In this document: piece by piece, positions 16,423 to 25,455 of the stretch
How positions within the stretch are numbered: position 1 is the stretch's first letter
Layout of the letters: each line of letters starts with the position of its first letter
Assembly: GCA_949840885.1 (NCBI GenBank)
Contig: CATKYJ010000005.1
Coordinates: 62,001 to 126,000, forward strand
DNA: 64,000 bases
Direction: 5' to 3'
Origin: an uncultured Acetatifactor sp.
Lineage (GTDB): Bacteria; Bacillota; Clostridia; Lachnospirales; Lachnospiraceae
The notes under the pieces: generated by a model
Seen by the model: the letters and a program-made list of their open reading frames with translations, nothing else
Database searches by the model: none
Told to the model about the DNA's origin: nothing
Position numbers and translations under genes: made by a program

Positions 16423-18252
16423 CTATGCTTCTGTCCCGGCCTCGTCCCCTGGGAACAGCGCTTCGAACTCCTCCCTGCCGATTCTTTCCTTTTCCAGCAA
16501 CAGATTTGCGCAGCTGTGGAGCACGTCCTGCCTTGCAAGGATAATCTCCTTTGCCTTTGCATAGCAGTCGTCTATGATGGACTTTACTTCCCTGTCGATC
16601 TCCCCGGCAATGGCCTCGCTATGGGACTTTGCATGGGCCAGATCCCGGCCAATGAAGACTTCATCATCGTCATCATCATAGCAGATGACGCCGATGTTGT
16701 CGGACATGCCGTACCTGGTCACCATCATCCGGGCCATCTTGGTGGCTTTCTTGATATCATTGGATGCCCCTGTGGTGATATCCTGGAAAATAAGCTCCTC
16801 CGCGATGCGCCCTCCCAGGCAGACCATGATGTACTGCAGCATCTGCCCTTTGGTCTGGGACATTTCGTCCCTCTCCGGCAGGGGCATGGTATAGCCGGCA
16901 GCGCCTGCGCCGGTGGGAACAATGGACACGGTATACACCGGTCCTACATCCGGAAGCACATGGAACAGGATGGCATGTCCTGCCTCATGATATGCGGTGT
17001 TGCGCTTCTCCTTGTCGGACACGAAACGGCTCTTCTTCTCCGTGCCGATGCTTACCTTGACAAAGGCTTTCTTCATATCCTCCTGGGCGATGAAGCTCTT
17101 GCCCGCTTTCGCGGCATTAATGGCCGCCTCGTTCATCAGGTTTTCCAGATCCGCCCCGGTAAAGCCTGCCGTGGTCCTGGCCACCTGCTTTAAGTCCACA
17201 TCCTCCGCAAGGGGTTTGTTCTTGGCATGCACCTCCAGGATATCCTCCCGGCCGCTTACGTCCGGCCTGCCCACTGCTACCTTTCTGTCAAAGCGCCCGG
17301 GGCGCAGGATGGCCGGATCCAGGATATCCACCCGGTTGGTGGCAGCCATGACGATAATCCCCTCGTTGACGCCGAATCCGTCCATCTCCACCAAAAGCTG
17401 GTTCAGAGTCTGCTCTCTCTCATCGTGGCCGCCGCCCATGCCGGTGCCACGCATCCTGGCCACAGCATCGATCTCGTCTATGAACACGATACAGGGCGCG
17501 TTCTTTTTCGCCTCCTCAAACAGATCTCTGACACGGGACGCGCCCACGCCCACGAACATCTCCACGAAATCAGATCCGGAGATGCTGAAGAACGGCACGC
17601 TGGCCTCTCCGGCCACTGCCTTGGCCAGCAGCGTCTTGCCCGTTCCGGGAGGCCCCTCTAAGAGCACGCCCTTGGGAATCCTGGCCCCCACCTTGATATA
17701 TTTGCCCGGATCTTTCAGGAAATCCACGATTTCCTCCAGTTCCTCTTTCTCCTCTTTCAGGCCCGCCACCTGTTCAAACGTAATGCTCTTATCCCCCATG
17801 GACAGCCGGGCCCGGCTCTTGCCGAAATTCATCATCTTCCCATTGCCGGACGTTGCATTCTGGGCATTGATCACCATGAACAGGAAAATTCCCACTGCCA
17901 GCACGATGAGCATGGGCACCAAAGTAGTCAGAACCCACCCCTCCCTGGGCACGTCCTTTACCACAGGGTCAAAGCCGTGGGACCGGGCCAGCGCCTCCGC
18001 CTCCCCTATGTCCGTCACATACAGCTTCCTGTCTGCGCCGTTTGTCAGTTCCACGTTCAAATACCCTGTGGGCACCTCGCTGTTGGGCCTTACCACCACT
18101 TCCCTGACCTTTTGTGCCTCCATGTCGGCAATGAACTGCTCCCTGGTATATTCCTCATCCGAGCCTTTGAAAGAGACCACCAGCGCCACTCCCATAAGGA
18201 GCAAAATGATGAAAATAAAATACGAATTAAATCCTCTGATATTCTGCCTCAA
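16423..18252 (-). CDS. ftsH: ATP-dependent zinc metalloprotease FtsH
   Basis: 609 aa membrane AAA+ protease that degrades misfolded and regulatory membrane proteins. Two membrane helices (about 10-28 and 107-128) flank a short outer domain; Walker A 'GPPGTGKT' (200-207), Walker B 'VFIDEID', second region of homology '[18 protein letters not shown]' and the zinc site HEAGH (422-426) are all intact. The start is TTG at 18252, set by AGGAGG 8 bp upstream, and no ATG lies nearby. It follows hpt and tilS, the classical clostridial order. Confidence 0.97.
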   Translation of the reverse strand: MRQNIRGFNSYFIFIILLLMGVALVVSFKGSDEEYTREQFIADMEAQKVREVVVRPNSEVPTGYLNVELTNGADRKLYVTDIGEAEALARSHGFDPVVKDVPREGWVLTTLVPMLIVLAVGIFLFMVINAQNATSGNGKMMNFGKSRARLSMGDKSITFEQVAGLKEEKEELEEIVDFLKDPGKYIKVGARIPKGVLLEGPPGTGKTLLAKAVAGEASVPFFSISGSDFVEMFVGVGASRVRDLFEEAKKNAPCIVFIDEIDAVARMRGTGMGGGHDEREQTLNQLLVEMDGFGVNEGIIVMAATNRVDILDPAILRPGRFDRKVAVGRPDVSGREDILEVHAKNKPLAEDVDLKQVARTTAGFTGADLENLMNEAAINAAKAGKSFIAQEDMKKAFVKVSIGTEKKSRFVSDKEKRNTAYHEAGHAILFHVLPDVGPVYTVSIVPTGAGAAGYTMPLPERDEMSQTKGQMLQYIMVCLGGRIAEELIFQDITTGASNDIKKATKMARMMVTRYGMSDNIGVICYDDDDDEVFIGRDLAHAKSHSEAIAGEIDREVKSIIDDCYAKAKEIILARQDVLHSCANLLLEKERIGREEFEALFPGDEAGTEA

Positions 18253-18306
18253 CTTGCAAGCCTCCTATTTATACTGACGGTCTGGATTTTCTTATCTTCG
18301 TTCCGT

Positions 18307-18837
18307 TCACGCTTCATCGAACTCAACAACGCCGATATAGGGGAGGTTACGGTATCTCTGGTCGTAGTCCAGCCCATAGCCCACCACGAACTTATCCGGA
18401 ATCCGGAAGCCTGTATAGTCCACATTCACATCCACCACGCGCCTCTCCGGCTTGTCCAGCAGGGTGCAAAGCCGCAGGGATTTAGGCCCTCTGGCCTGGA
18501 GCATCTCCAGCAGGTAGCTCAATGTCCGTCCACTGTCCACAATGTCCTCCACCACCAGCACATCCTTATCTTTGATGGGCTCGTCCAGATCCTTTACGAT
18601 TTTTACCACGCCTTTGGACTCCGTGCCGCCCCCATAGCTGGACACAGCCATAAAGTCCAGCGACACCGGCACTGTGATCCGTTTTGCAAGTTCGCACAAA
18701 AAGAAACTTCCTCCCTTTAATACACAGATCAAATGCACCTGCTTTCCCTGGTAGTCTCTGCTGATCTGTTCCCCGATAGCCTGGATCCTGGCATCCACTT
18801 CCTCTTCCGACAAAAGTACCTTAATGCGCTCCGACAT
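18307..18837 (-). CDS. hpt: Hypoxanthine phosphoribosyltransferase
   Basis: 176 aa. Salvages hypoxanthine and guanine to IMP and GMP using PRPP. PRPP-binding loop 'VLVVEDIVDSGRTL', N-terminal 'CVLKGGSFF' loop and C-terminal 'KFVVGYGLDYDQRYR' identify the family. The ATG has GGAGG before it and overlaps the end of tilS by 17 bp, indicating coupling. The tilS-hpt-ftsH order is conserved in Firmicutes. Confidence 0.96.
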   Translation of the reverse strand: MSERIKVLLSEEEVDARIQAIGEQISRDYQGKQVHLICVLKGGSFFLCELAKRITVPVSLDFMAVSSYGGGTESKGVVKIVKDLDEPIKDKDVLVVEDIVDSGRTLSYLLEMLQARGPKSLRLCTLLDKPERRVVDVNVDYTGFRIPDKFVVGYGLDYDQRYRNLPYIGVVEFDEA

Positions 18838-20482
18838 CTTTCTCCTCCGTTCCTGTTCCCTGCTTTTTGATGAATTTCACCTGTAAGACGCGCTCCGTGT
18901 CTTCTCTTACCTTAAAGGACTCGCTGATGCGAAAACCCACCAGCCACAGAATATGGCTTCCAAAGGCCACAAGCGGTATCCTGTCCCGAAAGTGCCTTGG
19001 AATCTTTTCCGTGATCATGTAGTCTTTCACGGACTTGTGCACCGCTTTGCCGGCCCTGTCCGCTATGGTAAGGAAATCTCCCCGGGCCCTGAACCGGATG
19101 ACTGCGCGTTCTTCCATTTTATCATAGTCAAACCATTTCGTATACTGATTTTGGGGAAGTTCTCCGGTTTTTTTTAATCGGGCAGACAAGGGGCTTTTCT
19201 CCTGCCCGGCCTCGTGCATAAAAAAAGCGGAAAATTCCATTTTCCCCAGATCCCCCAAGTCTGCCAGGACGGGGGTCCAAAAAAGCGCCTCCGTCAGGGG
19301 GACTTCCACTGGCAGCGGCCCCAGGCTTTCCGATTCCGTCGGCCGCTTCCCCTCCGGCGGCCGCTTTGCTTTCAAGGCTCCCCCCGCTTCCGCCCGCTCC
19401 AGCACCACCTGGCCATACTGCCGCCTGGCTCTGATGCCAAAGGGCAGGCTCACGCTCCGGTTCCCCTCTTTTTCAAACAGGGAAAGCACATCCCGGACAT
19501 GCAGCGCAGAAATGTCTTTCCCTGTGGGAGATAGATCTGTAATCAGCTTTAACAACATCCGTCCCCTCAGAGCCTCATGAAAGCCAAGGAATTCTTCCAC
19601 ATCCACCTGGCAGCCCGCGGCCCCGGACTTCCGTTTTCCTGCCGGCCCGGCCATCTCCCCTGCCCCCGCGGCGCCTGCCGGCCCGGCCACCGCAGTTTCT
19701 GCCCCAGCGTCCAAGTCTCCTGCGCAGCGCCGCAGCGCCGCTTCCGTCTGCTCTTTCAGATAGCTTTCCGCCACCTGGAGCTGCATGGCCGTCTGCAGCA
19801 TATGGGCCACGGCCCCTGCGGACACCTCCTGCTCGGCATAGGGCAGGATATGATGGCGGATGCGGTTCCTGCAATAGCCGTCCCCTTCATTGGTGCTGTC
19901 TGTGCACCACGAGATCCCCCTCTCATGCAGATAAGCCTCCACCTCCTGCCGCTCCAGGCACAGGATGGGCCGCAGGATCACCAGCCCGTCCTGATCCCTG
20001 CGCACAGGCGCGATGCCGCTTAAGCCTTTCAGGCCGCTGCCCCGGAACAGGTGAAACAGCATGGTCTCCGCATTGTCATTGCTGTTGTGGGCCACGGCCA
20101 CCTTTCCTCCTCCGAGCTGACCGGCGGCCTGCCGAAATGCCCTGTAGCGGATCCTCCTGCCCGCATCCTCCTCTGAGCACTTCTCCTCCAGGGCCACCCC
20201 ACGCACATCGGCCTGTGTCAGAAAAAATGGAAGATTGTTTCGTCTGCACAATTCCTCCACATACCCGGCATCCTCCCCGGCCTCCTTTCGCAGTCCATGG
20301 TTCACATGCACCACCGCCAGTTCCAGCGCCGCCTCTTTCCCATAGGCCAAAAGCATCTCCAGCAGACACACCGAATCCGCACCGCCGGATACCCCTATTA
20401 CGATTCTGTCTCCCGGCGCGATCATGCCCTGCTCCCTTATATAGGCAAATACCTTTTTCTCCGTCTCTTCTCTGATTCCCAT
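18821..20482 (-). CDS. tilS: tRNA(Ile)-lysidine synthetase
   Basis: 553 aa. Forms lysidine at C34 of tRNA-Ile(CAU) so that it reads AUA. The ATP-pyrophosphatase loop SGGADS lies at residues 32-37, and 'VAVAHNSNDNAETMLFHLFR' and 'RNRIRHHILPY' follow as in TilS. It is longer than usual; much of the excess is an Ala/Gly-rich insert near residues 250-290 ('AGPAGAAGAGEMAGPAG') and a loosely conserved stretch near 370-385. The conserved C-terminal domain is present ('KVKDYMI'-like 'SVKDYMITEKIPRHFRDR'). Confidence 0.94.
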   Translation of the reverse strand: MGIREETEKKVFAYIREQGMIAPGDRIVIGVSGGADSVCLLEMLLAYGKEAALELAVVHVNHGLRKEAGEDAGYVEELCRRNNLPFFLTQADVRGVALEEKCSEEDAGRRIRYRAFRQAAGQLGGGKVAVAHNSNDNAETMLFHLFRGSGLKGLSGIAPVRRDQDGLVILRPILCLERQEVEAYLHERGISWCTDSTNEGDGYCRNRIRHHILPYAEQEVSAGAVAHMLQTAMQLQVAESYLKEQTEAALRRCAGDLDAGAETAVAGPAGAAGAGEMAGPAGKRKSGAAGCQVDVEEFLGFHEALRGRMLLKLITDLSPTGKDISALHVRDVLSLFEKEGNRSVSLPFGIRARRQYGQVVLERAEAGGALKAKRPPEGKRPTESESLGPLPVEVPLTEALFWTPVLADLGDLGKMEFSAFFMHEAGQEKSPLSARLKKTGELPQNQYTKWFDYDKMEERAVIRFRARGDFLTIADRAGKAVHKSVKDYMITEKIPRHFRDRIPLVAFGSHILWLVGFRISESFKVREDTERVLQVKFIKKQGTGTEEKDVGAH

Positions 20483-20618
20483 GCCTCAAATCTTATCCCA
20501 AAACGAGGAAAAAGTCAAACATTCCTTACATTCAGATCGCCCATTTGTACTGCACGCCAATATCGTTTTCCACGAATCCCGACTGCAGGCCGCCGGCAAA
20601 GTACCTTTGCCTGTTTTC

Positions 20619-21818
20619 CTACTGTAAATTCCGGCGGTCTGCAGTATACGTCTCCCAGATGCCGACGACCCCTATGGTCATGTCGTCCCGAATCCTCCCC
20701 CCACTGGCGCAGAGGGCCAGCCTGAGCAGACGATCCGCAATCTCGGCAGGACTGTGGTCCTGTATTCCGGCAATGACGCTGCCCATGGTGTTTTCGTATT
20801 CCGTCCCAAAGGCGTCCACCACCCCGTCCGACACCATCACCAGATAATCCCCGTCCCGAAGCTTCCTCTCCACGGGCAGGATCTCCATCTGTCCAAAGAC
20901 CCCAAGGGGGAGATTCCCCATCACCATCTGCTCCACCTCCTGCCCCCGCTTTAGGAAAGTGGCTGCGCCGCCCACCTTTCGCAGCTTACAGCTGCCGCTG
21001 TAGAGGTCAATGTCGCAGATGTCCAGCGTGGGATGATTGATGTCCTCCCCTGCGGCGAAAAGGGCTGTATTGACCATGCCGATGGCCGCATCGATGTCAT
21101 AGCCGGCCTCCAGCATCTTTTCCATCAAATCCAATACCTGCTCGCTGTCCTTTCCCGCCCTTTCCCCGGATCCGGTGCCGTCCGAGAGCATCACGGTGAC
21201 CCTGCCCTTTTCCGACTCCACCACGGCATAATTGTCCCCGGAGACTTCCTCGTCTTCTTTTACGGCCTTTGAAAATCCCGTTATGGCCAGGAATCTAGTC
21301 TCCTCCTCCAGCACAAAGCTCTGGGGGGTAGGTTCCACCACATAAGGGGCGCTGGAGGCAGGGCACAGCCTTTTGTCCAGCAGCACGGAAACCATGTCCG
21401 CCGCATCCTCCACGGACACCTTGCCCCTCTGGGCACTCATGGTCAGCACCAAAGCCTGCCTGCCGTCCTCCCTGGGCAGGTAATGGGGCGCCTCCACCTG
21501 TATTCCCTCCTCCGCCAGCGCCTGGACCAGCAAACGCTTCTTTTTGCCCTCCATGGGGCAGAAAGACAGCACCTCACAGGCCGCCTCTGTCATGATCTTC
21601 GCCATCTCGTCCAGATGGCCGCTGATGATCTGCCTGCTCTCCCACAGCCTCCTCTGAGCCAGAACCGTCTCCCGGTCGTCCGTCTCTGGCACGAATTCCC
21701 GGTCGTAGCTTCTGGCCAATTCATGGAAGCTGTCCGCATAACCTAAGAGCCTGCGCCTGCACAGATCCGATACCTGCGCAGTCCGCAGCTCCTTTTCTTC
21801 CCTTTTCCTTTTCAGCAT
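20619..21818 (-). CDS. SpoIIE-type PP2C phosphatase without the membrane domain
   Basis: 399 aa. The C-terminal half is a PP2C/SpoIIE domain: 'VMLSDGTGSGERAGKDSE', 'DYLVMVSDGVVDAFG' and 'IRDDMTIGVVGI' supply the metal-binding aspartates, and 'EVSGDNY' opens the domain. In SpoIIE this dephosphorylates SpoIIAA to release sigma-F in the forespore. The N-terminal 190 residues are hydrophilic and helical; the ten-helix membrane region of classical SpoIIE (about 800 aa) is absent. Position between tilS and ftsB is that of spoIIE in clostridia. The ATG at 21818 is used; the frame opens at a TTG 27 nt upstream. Confidence 0.85.
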   Translation of the reverse strand: MLKRKREEKELRTAQVSDLCRRRLLGYADSFHELARSYDREFVPETDDRETVLAQRRLWESRQIISGHLDEMAKIMTEAACEVLSFCPMEGKKKRLLVQALAEEGIQVEAPHYLPREDGRQALVLTMSAQRGKVSVEDAADMVSVLLDKRLCPASSAPYVVEPTPQSFVLEEETRFLAITGFSKAVKEDEEVSGDNYAVVESEKGRVTVMLSDGTGSGERAGKDSEQVLDLMEKMLEAGYDIDAAIGMVNTALFAAGEDINHPTLDICDIDLYSGSCKLRKVGGAATFLKRGQEVEQMVMGNLPLGVFGQMEILPVERKLRDGDYLVMVSDGVVDAFGTEYENTMGSVIAGIQDHSPAEIADRLLRLALCASGGRIRDDMTIGVVGIWETYTADRRNLQ

Positions 21819-21883
21819 GCCAAATCCACACCTTTCTGCTGCCAATTAGAGTTTCCCCCCGCAGCGTTACTTGTCAAAAAAAC

Positions 21884-21950
21884 ATTATAATTATTACTTT
21901 TCCTGTTTTTTGTCAAAACCAGTACCTGTCCCCTTAAAGTTTTGCGACAA
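21884..21950 (-). promoter_or_regulatory. Spo0A-type sigma-A promoter of the spoIIE-like gene
   Basis: On the minus strand TTGACA (21916-21911) and TATAAT (21889-21884) are both consensus but separated by 21 bp, the spacing known for B. subtilis spoIIE. A 0A-box-like TTTTGTCGCAAAA lies at about 21952-21940, and the -35 sits within TTTTGACAAAA, one mismatch from a 0A box (TGTCGAA). Confidence 0.65.
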
Positions 21951-21978
21951 AAAAAGCGGAAGCCCCTGCTCCCGCTTG
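21951..21978 (-). terminator. Terminator after ftsB/divIC
   Basis: On the minus strand AAGCGG and CCGCTT flank a 12-nt loop and a run of seven T follows. It separates the yabP-yabQ-ftsB transcript from the spoIIE-like gene, which then needs its own promoter. Confidence 0.7.
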
Positions 21979-21998
21979 TCGTCCCATTCTCATGCCCT

Positions 21999-22310
21999 TT
22001 ATTTATCCTGTTTAAAAAGAATCTCATCCTCATATACGAGCCCCAGTTTTTCCCTGGCCACATTCTCAATGTATCCCTTGGTCTGGACTTCCTTGCCAAG
22101 GGCCTCGATCTCAAGCGCCCGCTTTTCCTCCGCTGCCATCTCCGCGTCCAGTTGGGCGGCCTCTGCCTGCTTGGCATTGATCTTGTCCCGCAGCGTAGCG
22201 CTCTGCACTCCCACCAGCACCAGAATCATCACTATCACCAGCGAGACCAGGAACATGCTGAAACGGTTCTGCTGCTTTTTCCGATATGCAATTCTCCGCC
22301 TCCTGGCCAT
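21999..22310 (-). CDS. Septum formation initiator FtsB/DivIC-like protein
   Basis: 103 aa. Basic N-terminus ('ARRRRIAYRKKQQNR'), one membrane helix (about 18-37), then a coiled coil rich in Ala/Glu/Lys and the closing 'GYIENVAREKLGLVYEDEIL', the signature of DivIC/FtsB proteins that bridge the divisome. Located after yabQ as in other spore formers. ATG at 22310 has AAGGGG 8 bp before it. Confidence 0.9.
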   Translation of the reverse strand: MARRRRIAYRKKQQNRFSMFLVSLVIVMILVLVGVQSATLRDKINAKQAEAAQLDAEMAAEEKRALEIEALGKEVQTKGYIENVAREKLGLVYEDEILFKQDK

Positions 22311-22322
22311 ATTCCCCACCCC

Positions 22323-22808
22323 TTACGCTTTTAAATTTATTTTAAACACTTTTAGGAAGTACGTCAACCGTAATTTTACTGCCCGGCCTGTTTTTTTCAT
22401 CCGCCGCCTGATACGCCCGCCGGTCTTCCTGGCTGCGCTGCGGGTCTTCCTGCCCGCAAAGCAAAAAGGTCTGGACAGGATTTTCAGCCCTCTCCCCAAT
22501 AGTTTCAGTATCTTTCCCAGCAAAAAGGAGGCCCACTTTACGAGCAGAGGGCTGACGGCTTTTTTGTAACAGAACATCCCGGCCAGAGCCCCCAGCACCG
22601 CGAACCACCGCAGCGTTCCGTTGCTCTCCCGGTACATCAGCAAAAACACCTCCGCCCCGCAGTATACCCAGAAAGCCAGATCCTCCAGGGACACTATCAT
22701 GGGGGCATGGGGCACCAGACGTCTGAATATCCGCAGCAGGTCGTACACAAACGTAATGAAGATCCCCATGAGCACGGAATGCAGAAGAAATGTATTTTCG
22801 CTTACCAT
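22323..22808 (-). CDS. yabQ: Spore cortex biosynthesis protein YabQ
   Basis: 161 aa. Several membrane helices in the first 100 residues ('LHSVLMGIFITFVYDLLRI', 'LAFWVYCGAEVFLLMY', 'FAVLGALAGMFCY') and a very basic C-terminal tail. In B. subtilis YabQ is needed for spore cortex formation. It starts 4 bp after the yabP stop, with GGTGAG before the ATG, so the two are coupled. Confidence 0.9.
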   Translation of the reverse strand: MVSENTFLLHSVLMGIFITFVYDLLRIFRRLVPHAPMIVSLEDLAFWVYCGAEVFLLMYRESNGTLRWFAVLGALAGMFCYKKAVSPLLVKWASFLLGKILKLLGRGLKILSRPFCFAGRKTRSAARKTGGRIRRRMKKTGRAVKLRLTYFLKVFKINLKA

Positions 22809-22812
22809 AGGC

Positions 22813-23100
22813 TCACCGGAACAGTCTGCCAAGCAGGGATTCGCCTTTCCGCCCGGCCGCGCCGGCATCGGAATAGGTGAGGCTGTCGATGCGTCCGTCA
22901 ATGTCCACCTCGCCCTTTTCCAGAGTCAGGCGGCTGACATGCAGCTCATCCCCTTTTATCATCAGCATCCCCTGCTCCGTCTCCAGAAGAATCTCATGAA
23001 TATCGAAAGACAGCACGTCGTTCACGCCGCCCACGATGCAGCTTCTCCGATTGGTCATGGCTACCTTGTGCACACGCCCGCCTGCGTTCAAATCCTCCAT
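22813..23100 (-). CDS. yabP: Sporulation protein YabP
   Basis: 95 aa, a YabP/YqfC family protein made of short beta strands: 'LSFDIHEILLETEQGMLMI' followed by 'GDELHVSRLTLEKGEVDIDG' is the family core. Required for spore cortex formation together with YabQ. Usual family length. Confidence 0.92.
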   Translation of the reverse strand: MEDLNAGGRVHKVAMTNRRSCIVGGVNDVLSFDIHEILLETEQGMLMIKGDELHVSRLTLEKGEVDIDGRIDSLTYSDAGAAGRKGESLLGRLFR

Positions 23101-23190
23101 AAGCCCAGCCCCCTCTCTGTCATCTGAATACAGTATATGAGGGACATGGGGCGGATAGAACAGAACAGTTCAGACATGTCTAAATCCGGG

Positions 23191-23430
23191 TCACAGATAG
23201 CGGAACAGCTCTGCCGCCGCTTCTTTCTTCACCGTCTCCTGTACGTCCAGCACCTCCACCTTTACCTCTTTGTTGCCAAAGGAGATGGTAATGACATCCC
23301 CCTGCTTTACCTCGGCAGAGGCCTTTGCCACCTTATCGTTTATCATCACGCGCCCGCTGTCGCAGGCCTCATTGGCCACAGTGCGCCGCTTGATCAGCCG
23401 AGACACCTTTAAATATTTATCCAGCCTCAT
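23191..23430 (-). CDS. rqcP: S4-domain RNA-binding protein RqcP (YabO/HslR-type)
   Basis: 79 aa. 'MRLDKYLKVSRLIKRRTVAN' and 'SGRVMINDKVAKASAEVKQG' form the S4 domain. In B. subtilis this protein holds P-site tRNA on stalled 50S subunits during alanine tailing by RqcH. Between hup and yabP as in many Firmicutes. Confidence 0.93.
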   Translation of the reverse strand: MRLDKYLKVSRLIKRRTVANEACDSGRVMINDKVAKASAEVKQGDVITISFGNKEVKVEVLDVQETVKKEAAAELFRYL

Positions 23431-23460
23431 TTATCCATCCCTTTCTCATTTTTGTCCGCA

Positions 23461-23495
23461 CAAAAAGCCCGGCGTGCTTTTGTCCACCGGGCTTT
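23461..23495 (-). terminator. Terminator after hup
   Basis: On the minus strand AAAGCCCGG and CCGGGCTTT pair around a 14-nt loop and end in TTTTTG, right after the HU gene. Confidence 0.85.
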
Positions 23496-23520
23496 GTAAC
23501 TTATCTGATTCCGTATCGCA

Positions 23521-23796
23521 TTACTCGTTGACAATATCCTTTAAAGCCTTGCCAGCCTTAAACTTGGGAGCCTTGGAAGCAGCGATGGGCATGGGCTTGC
23601 CGTTCTGGGGGTTTCTGCCCTCTCTGGCAGCTCTCTCCGCTACTTCAAAGGTGCCGAAGCCAACCAGCTGAACTTTCTCACCTTTCTTCAGTTCGTCAGC
23701 AACTACATCTGTGAAAGCTTTCAAAGCCTTTTCTGCATCTTTCTTGGAAATCCCTGCCTGCTCAGCGATCGCTGCGGTCAATTCAGTTTTGTTCAT
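23521..23796 (-). CDS. hup: HU-family nucleoid protein
   Basis: 91 aa, full length for HU. '[22 protein letters not shown]' is the dimerising helical part, '[22 protein letters not shown]' the beta arm that inserts in the minor groove, and '[12 protein letters not shown]' the C-terminal helix. Binds and bends DNA without sequence specificity. GGAGG precedes the start. Confidence 0.97.
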   Translation of the reverse strand: MNKTELTAAIAEQAGISKKDAEKALKAFTDVVADELKKGEKVQLVGFGTFEVAERAAREGRNPQNGKPMPIAASKAPKFKAGKALKDIVNE

Positions 23797-23871
23797 ATTG
23801 AACTCCTCCTATAATGAGTTTTCTTTGTAAATGTACATTTCTAAGTTATCCCTCCGAAACGTCTATACATA

Positions 23872-23900
23872 TATATATATGGTTTTCCCAGGTTTGTCAA
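23872..23900 (-). promoter_or_regulatory. Strong sigma-A promoter of hup
   Basis: On the minus strand TTGACA (23900-23895), 17 bp, TATATA (23877-23872), inside an alternating AT tract; about 75 bp before the start codon. Confidence 0.7.
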
Positions 23901-23942
23901 GGGATTTTTCCGCAAATCTTCTTAATAGTTCCTGAGAAATTC

Positions 23943-25376
23943 TTAAGAACCCGAATTTTCTGAAGACTTGCTGCTCCCAGCGGAGTTTTGGGATCCCGTG
24001 GCATATCTCACCAGATCCGCAAAGGAATAGGAGATGTCCTTTTGGGCATTGTCGATCTGGACCGTGTAGCTTCTGGTCTCATAGCCTGTCCTGCGCAGGA
24101 TGATGATATGGGAGCCCTCCACTTTCTTGAAGCTGCAGGGGGTAATGCCTACATAGTTGCCGTCCAGGTACACCTCCACCCCCTCCGGGGCATCCACATA
24201 TACTTTATAATAATCCGTGGTGGTTTCGGGCCGGGAACTGCTGCTGTCCGACACGGAGCTTTCCGTCTCCCCGGACTCCATGGGCTCCAGCGTCAGGTCA
24301 AAGGCTGCGGTCTCCTGAGCCACGCGGATGTACTGGGTGATGGAATGGTATCCATCTGCCCTGGCAATGATCTGGTGCAGGCCATACTCCAGTGTCACGG
24401 GGGCAGATACGTCCACAGAGGCGCCGTCCACATACAATTCCGCCCCGGAGGGGCTGATGGAAAAGAGGACTGTGCCCGTCTGGGGTTCAGGCACTTCCAG
24501 ATCCCCTATGTCCAGCACTGTCTCCTCATTGCGTGCTATGTCCACGTTTTTGATGCCGCCCCCGCCCTTGTGGGAGATGTTTACCTGGTAACTGCCCTCC
24601 GGCACCAGAAGCAGCATGTCCTCCGTAATCCTCTGTATCACCGACTGGCCCACCTCTATCCAGCCTCCCACGAACTTCTCGTCGCCCTCAAGCCGCAGAT
24701 AGCCATGTCCCCTCTCCACCCGCACGCTTAAAACCTGGTTCCCGATGCCCTGGAAGCTCAGCATGTCCGCCGGGTTTAAGTCCATCACTTCAACGTTCCT
24801 GCCCTCGGACAGATACTGAGTGTTCTCCGTAAGCTTGTAGGTTTCGGAGCCAATGCTCACCTCTCCCCTTACCGGATCCACCTCATAGCGCTTCGTCTCC
24901 TGGTAGACCCAGCTTTTTGTGGACAGCTGCATGGTGGTCAGGTGCTTTTTGGACTTTAAGAATGTGACGTCCACGATATCGCCTTTTTCAATCTGATCCA
25001 TGGAAACGGCATCGCCGTATCTGTCATAGAGCCTGGTGGTGCCGTCCATGGAAAGGGTGTAGTTCTTTCCAATCTCCAGGTTGCGCAGTGTCACGGTATT
25101 CTCCTCCCGATCCCTGCCCACCAGAATGGCCGTGTCCGCGGAGTCGAAGCTCTCCGGCCCCGGAACCACGAAGCCGGTGTCCACCCGCCCCGGCTTTTGG
25201 GAATCCTCCCCTGATTTATTTCCCGACTGTTCATTTGCCCCTGCAATAGGCGTTGATTTTGAAAAAGGCCATGCCTTTGTAAAAGGCATTGTGCAGGCAG
25301 AAAGTGACAATACTGTCACAAAAATCGCCGCTGCGGCCTTTCCCATGCACTTTATCCTGATTTTTCCCTTTCGCAT
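23943..25376 (-). CDS. Lipoprotein with C-terminal PEGA domains
   Basis: 477 aa. The start at 25376 is followed by a signal peptide ending in the lipobox LSLSAC. Residues about 90-280 form a beta-rich region without a family I know ('TAILVGRDREENTVTLRNLE'). Two PEGA domains follow: 'VLFSISPSGAELYVDGASV' and 'VYVDAPEGVEVYLDGNYVG', units found in surface-layer and wall-associated proteins. A Ser-rich segment separates them. Probably anchored on the outer face of the membrane; function unknown. The frame opens upstream at 25493, overlapping the next gene, without a ribosome binding site. Confidence 0.85.
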   Translation of the reverse strand: MRKGKIRIKCMGKAAAAIFVTVLSLSACTMPFTKAWPFSKSTPIAGANEQSGNKSGEDSQKPGRVDTGFVVPGPESFDSADTAILVGRDREENTVTLRNLEIGKNYTLSMDGTTRLYDRYGDAVSMDQIEKGDIVDVTFLKSKKHLTTMQLSTKSWVYQETKRYEVDPVRGEVSIGSETYKLTENTQYLSEGRNVEVMDLNPADMLSFQGIGNQVLSVRVERGHGYLRLEGDEKFVGGWIEVGQSVIQRITEDMLLLVPEGSYQVNISHKGGGGIKNVDIARNEETVLDIGDLEVPEPQTGTVLFSISPSGAELYVDGASVDVSAPVTLEYGLHQIIARADGYHSITQYIRVAQETAAFDLTLEPMESGETESSVSDSSSSRPETTTDYYKVYVDAPEGVEVYLDGNYVGITPCSFKKVEGSHIIILRRTGYETRSYTVQIDNAQKDISYSFADLVRYATGSQNSAGSSKSSENSGS

Positions 25377-25455
25377 ATTCCTCTGTCTTCCTTTTTTTGT
25401 CTTCCTCTTGGTTTTTTCTTCCTGGCGGCGCTTCTCTTTTGCCGGCCCGGCTGCG

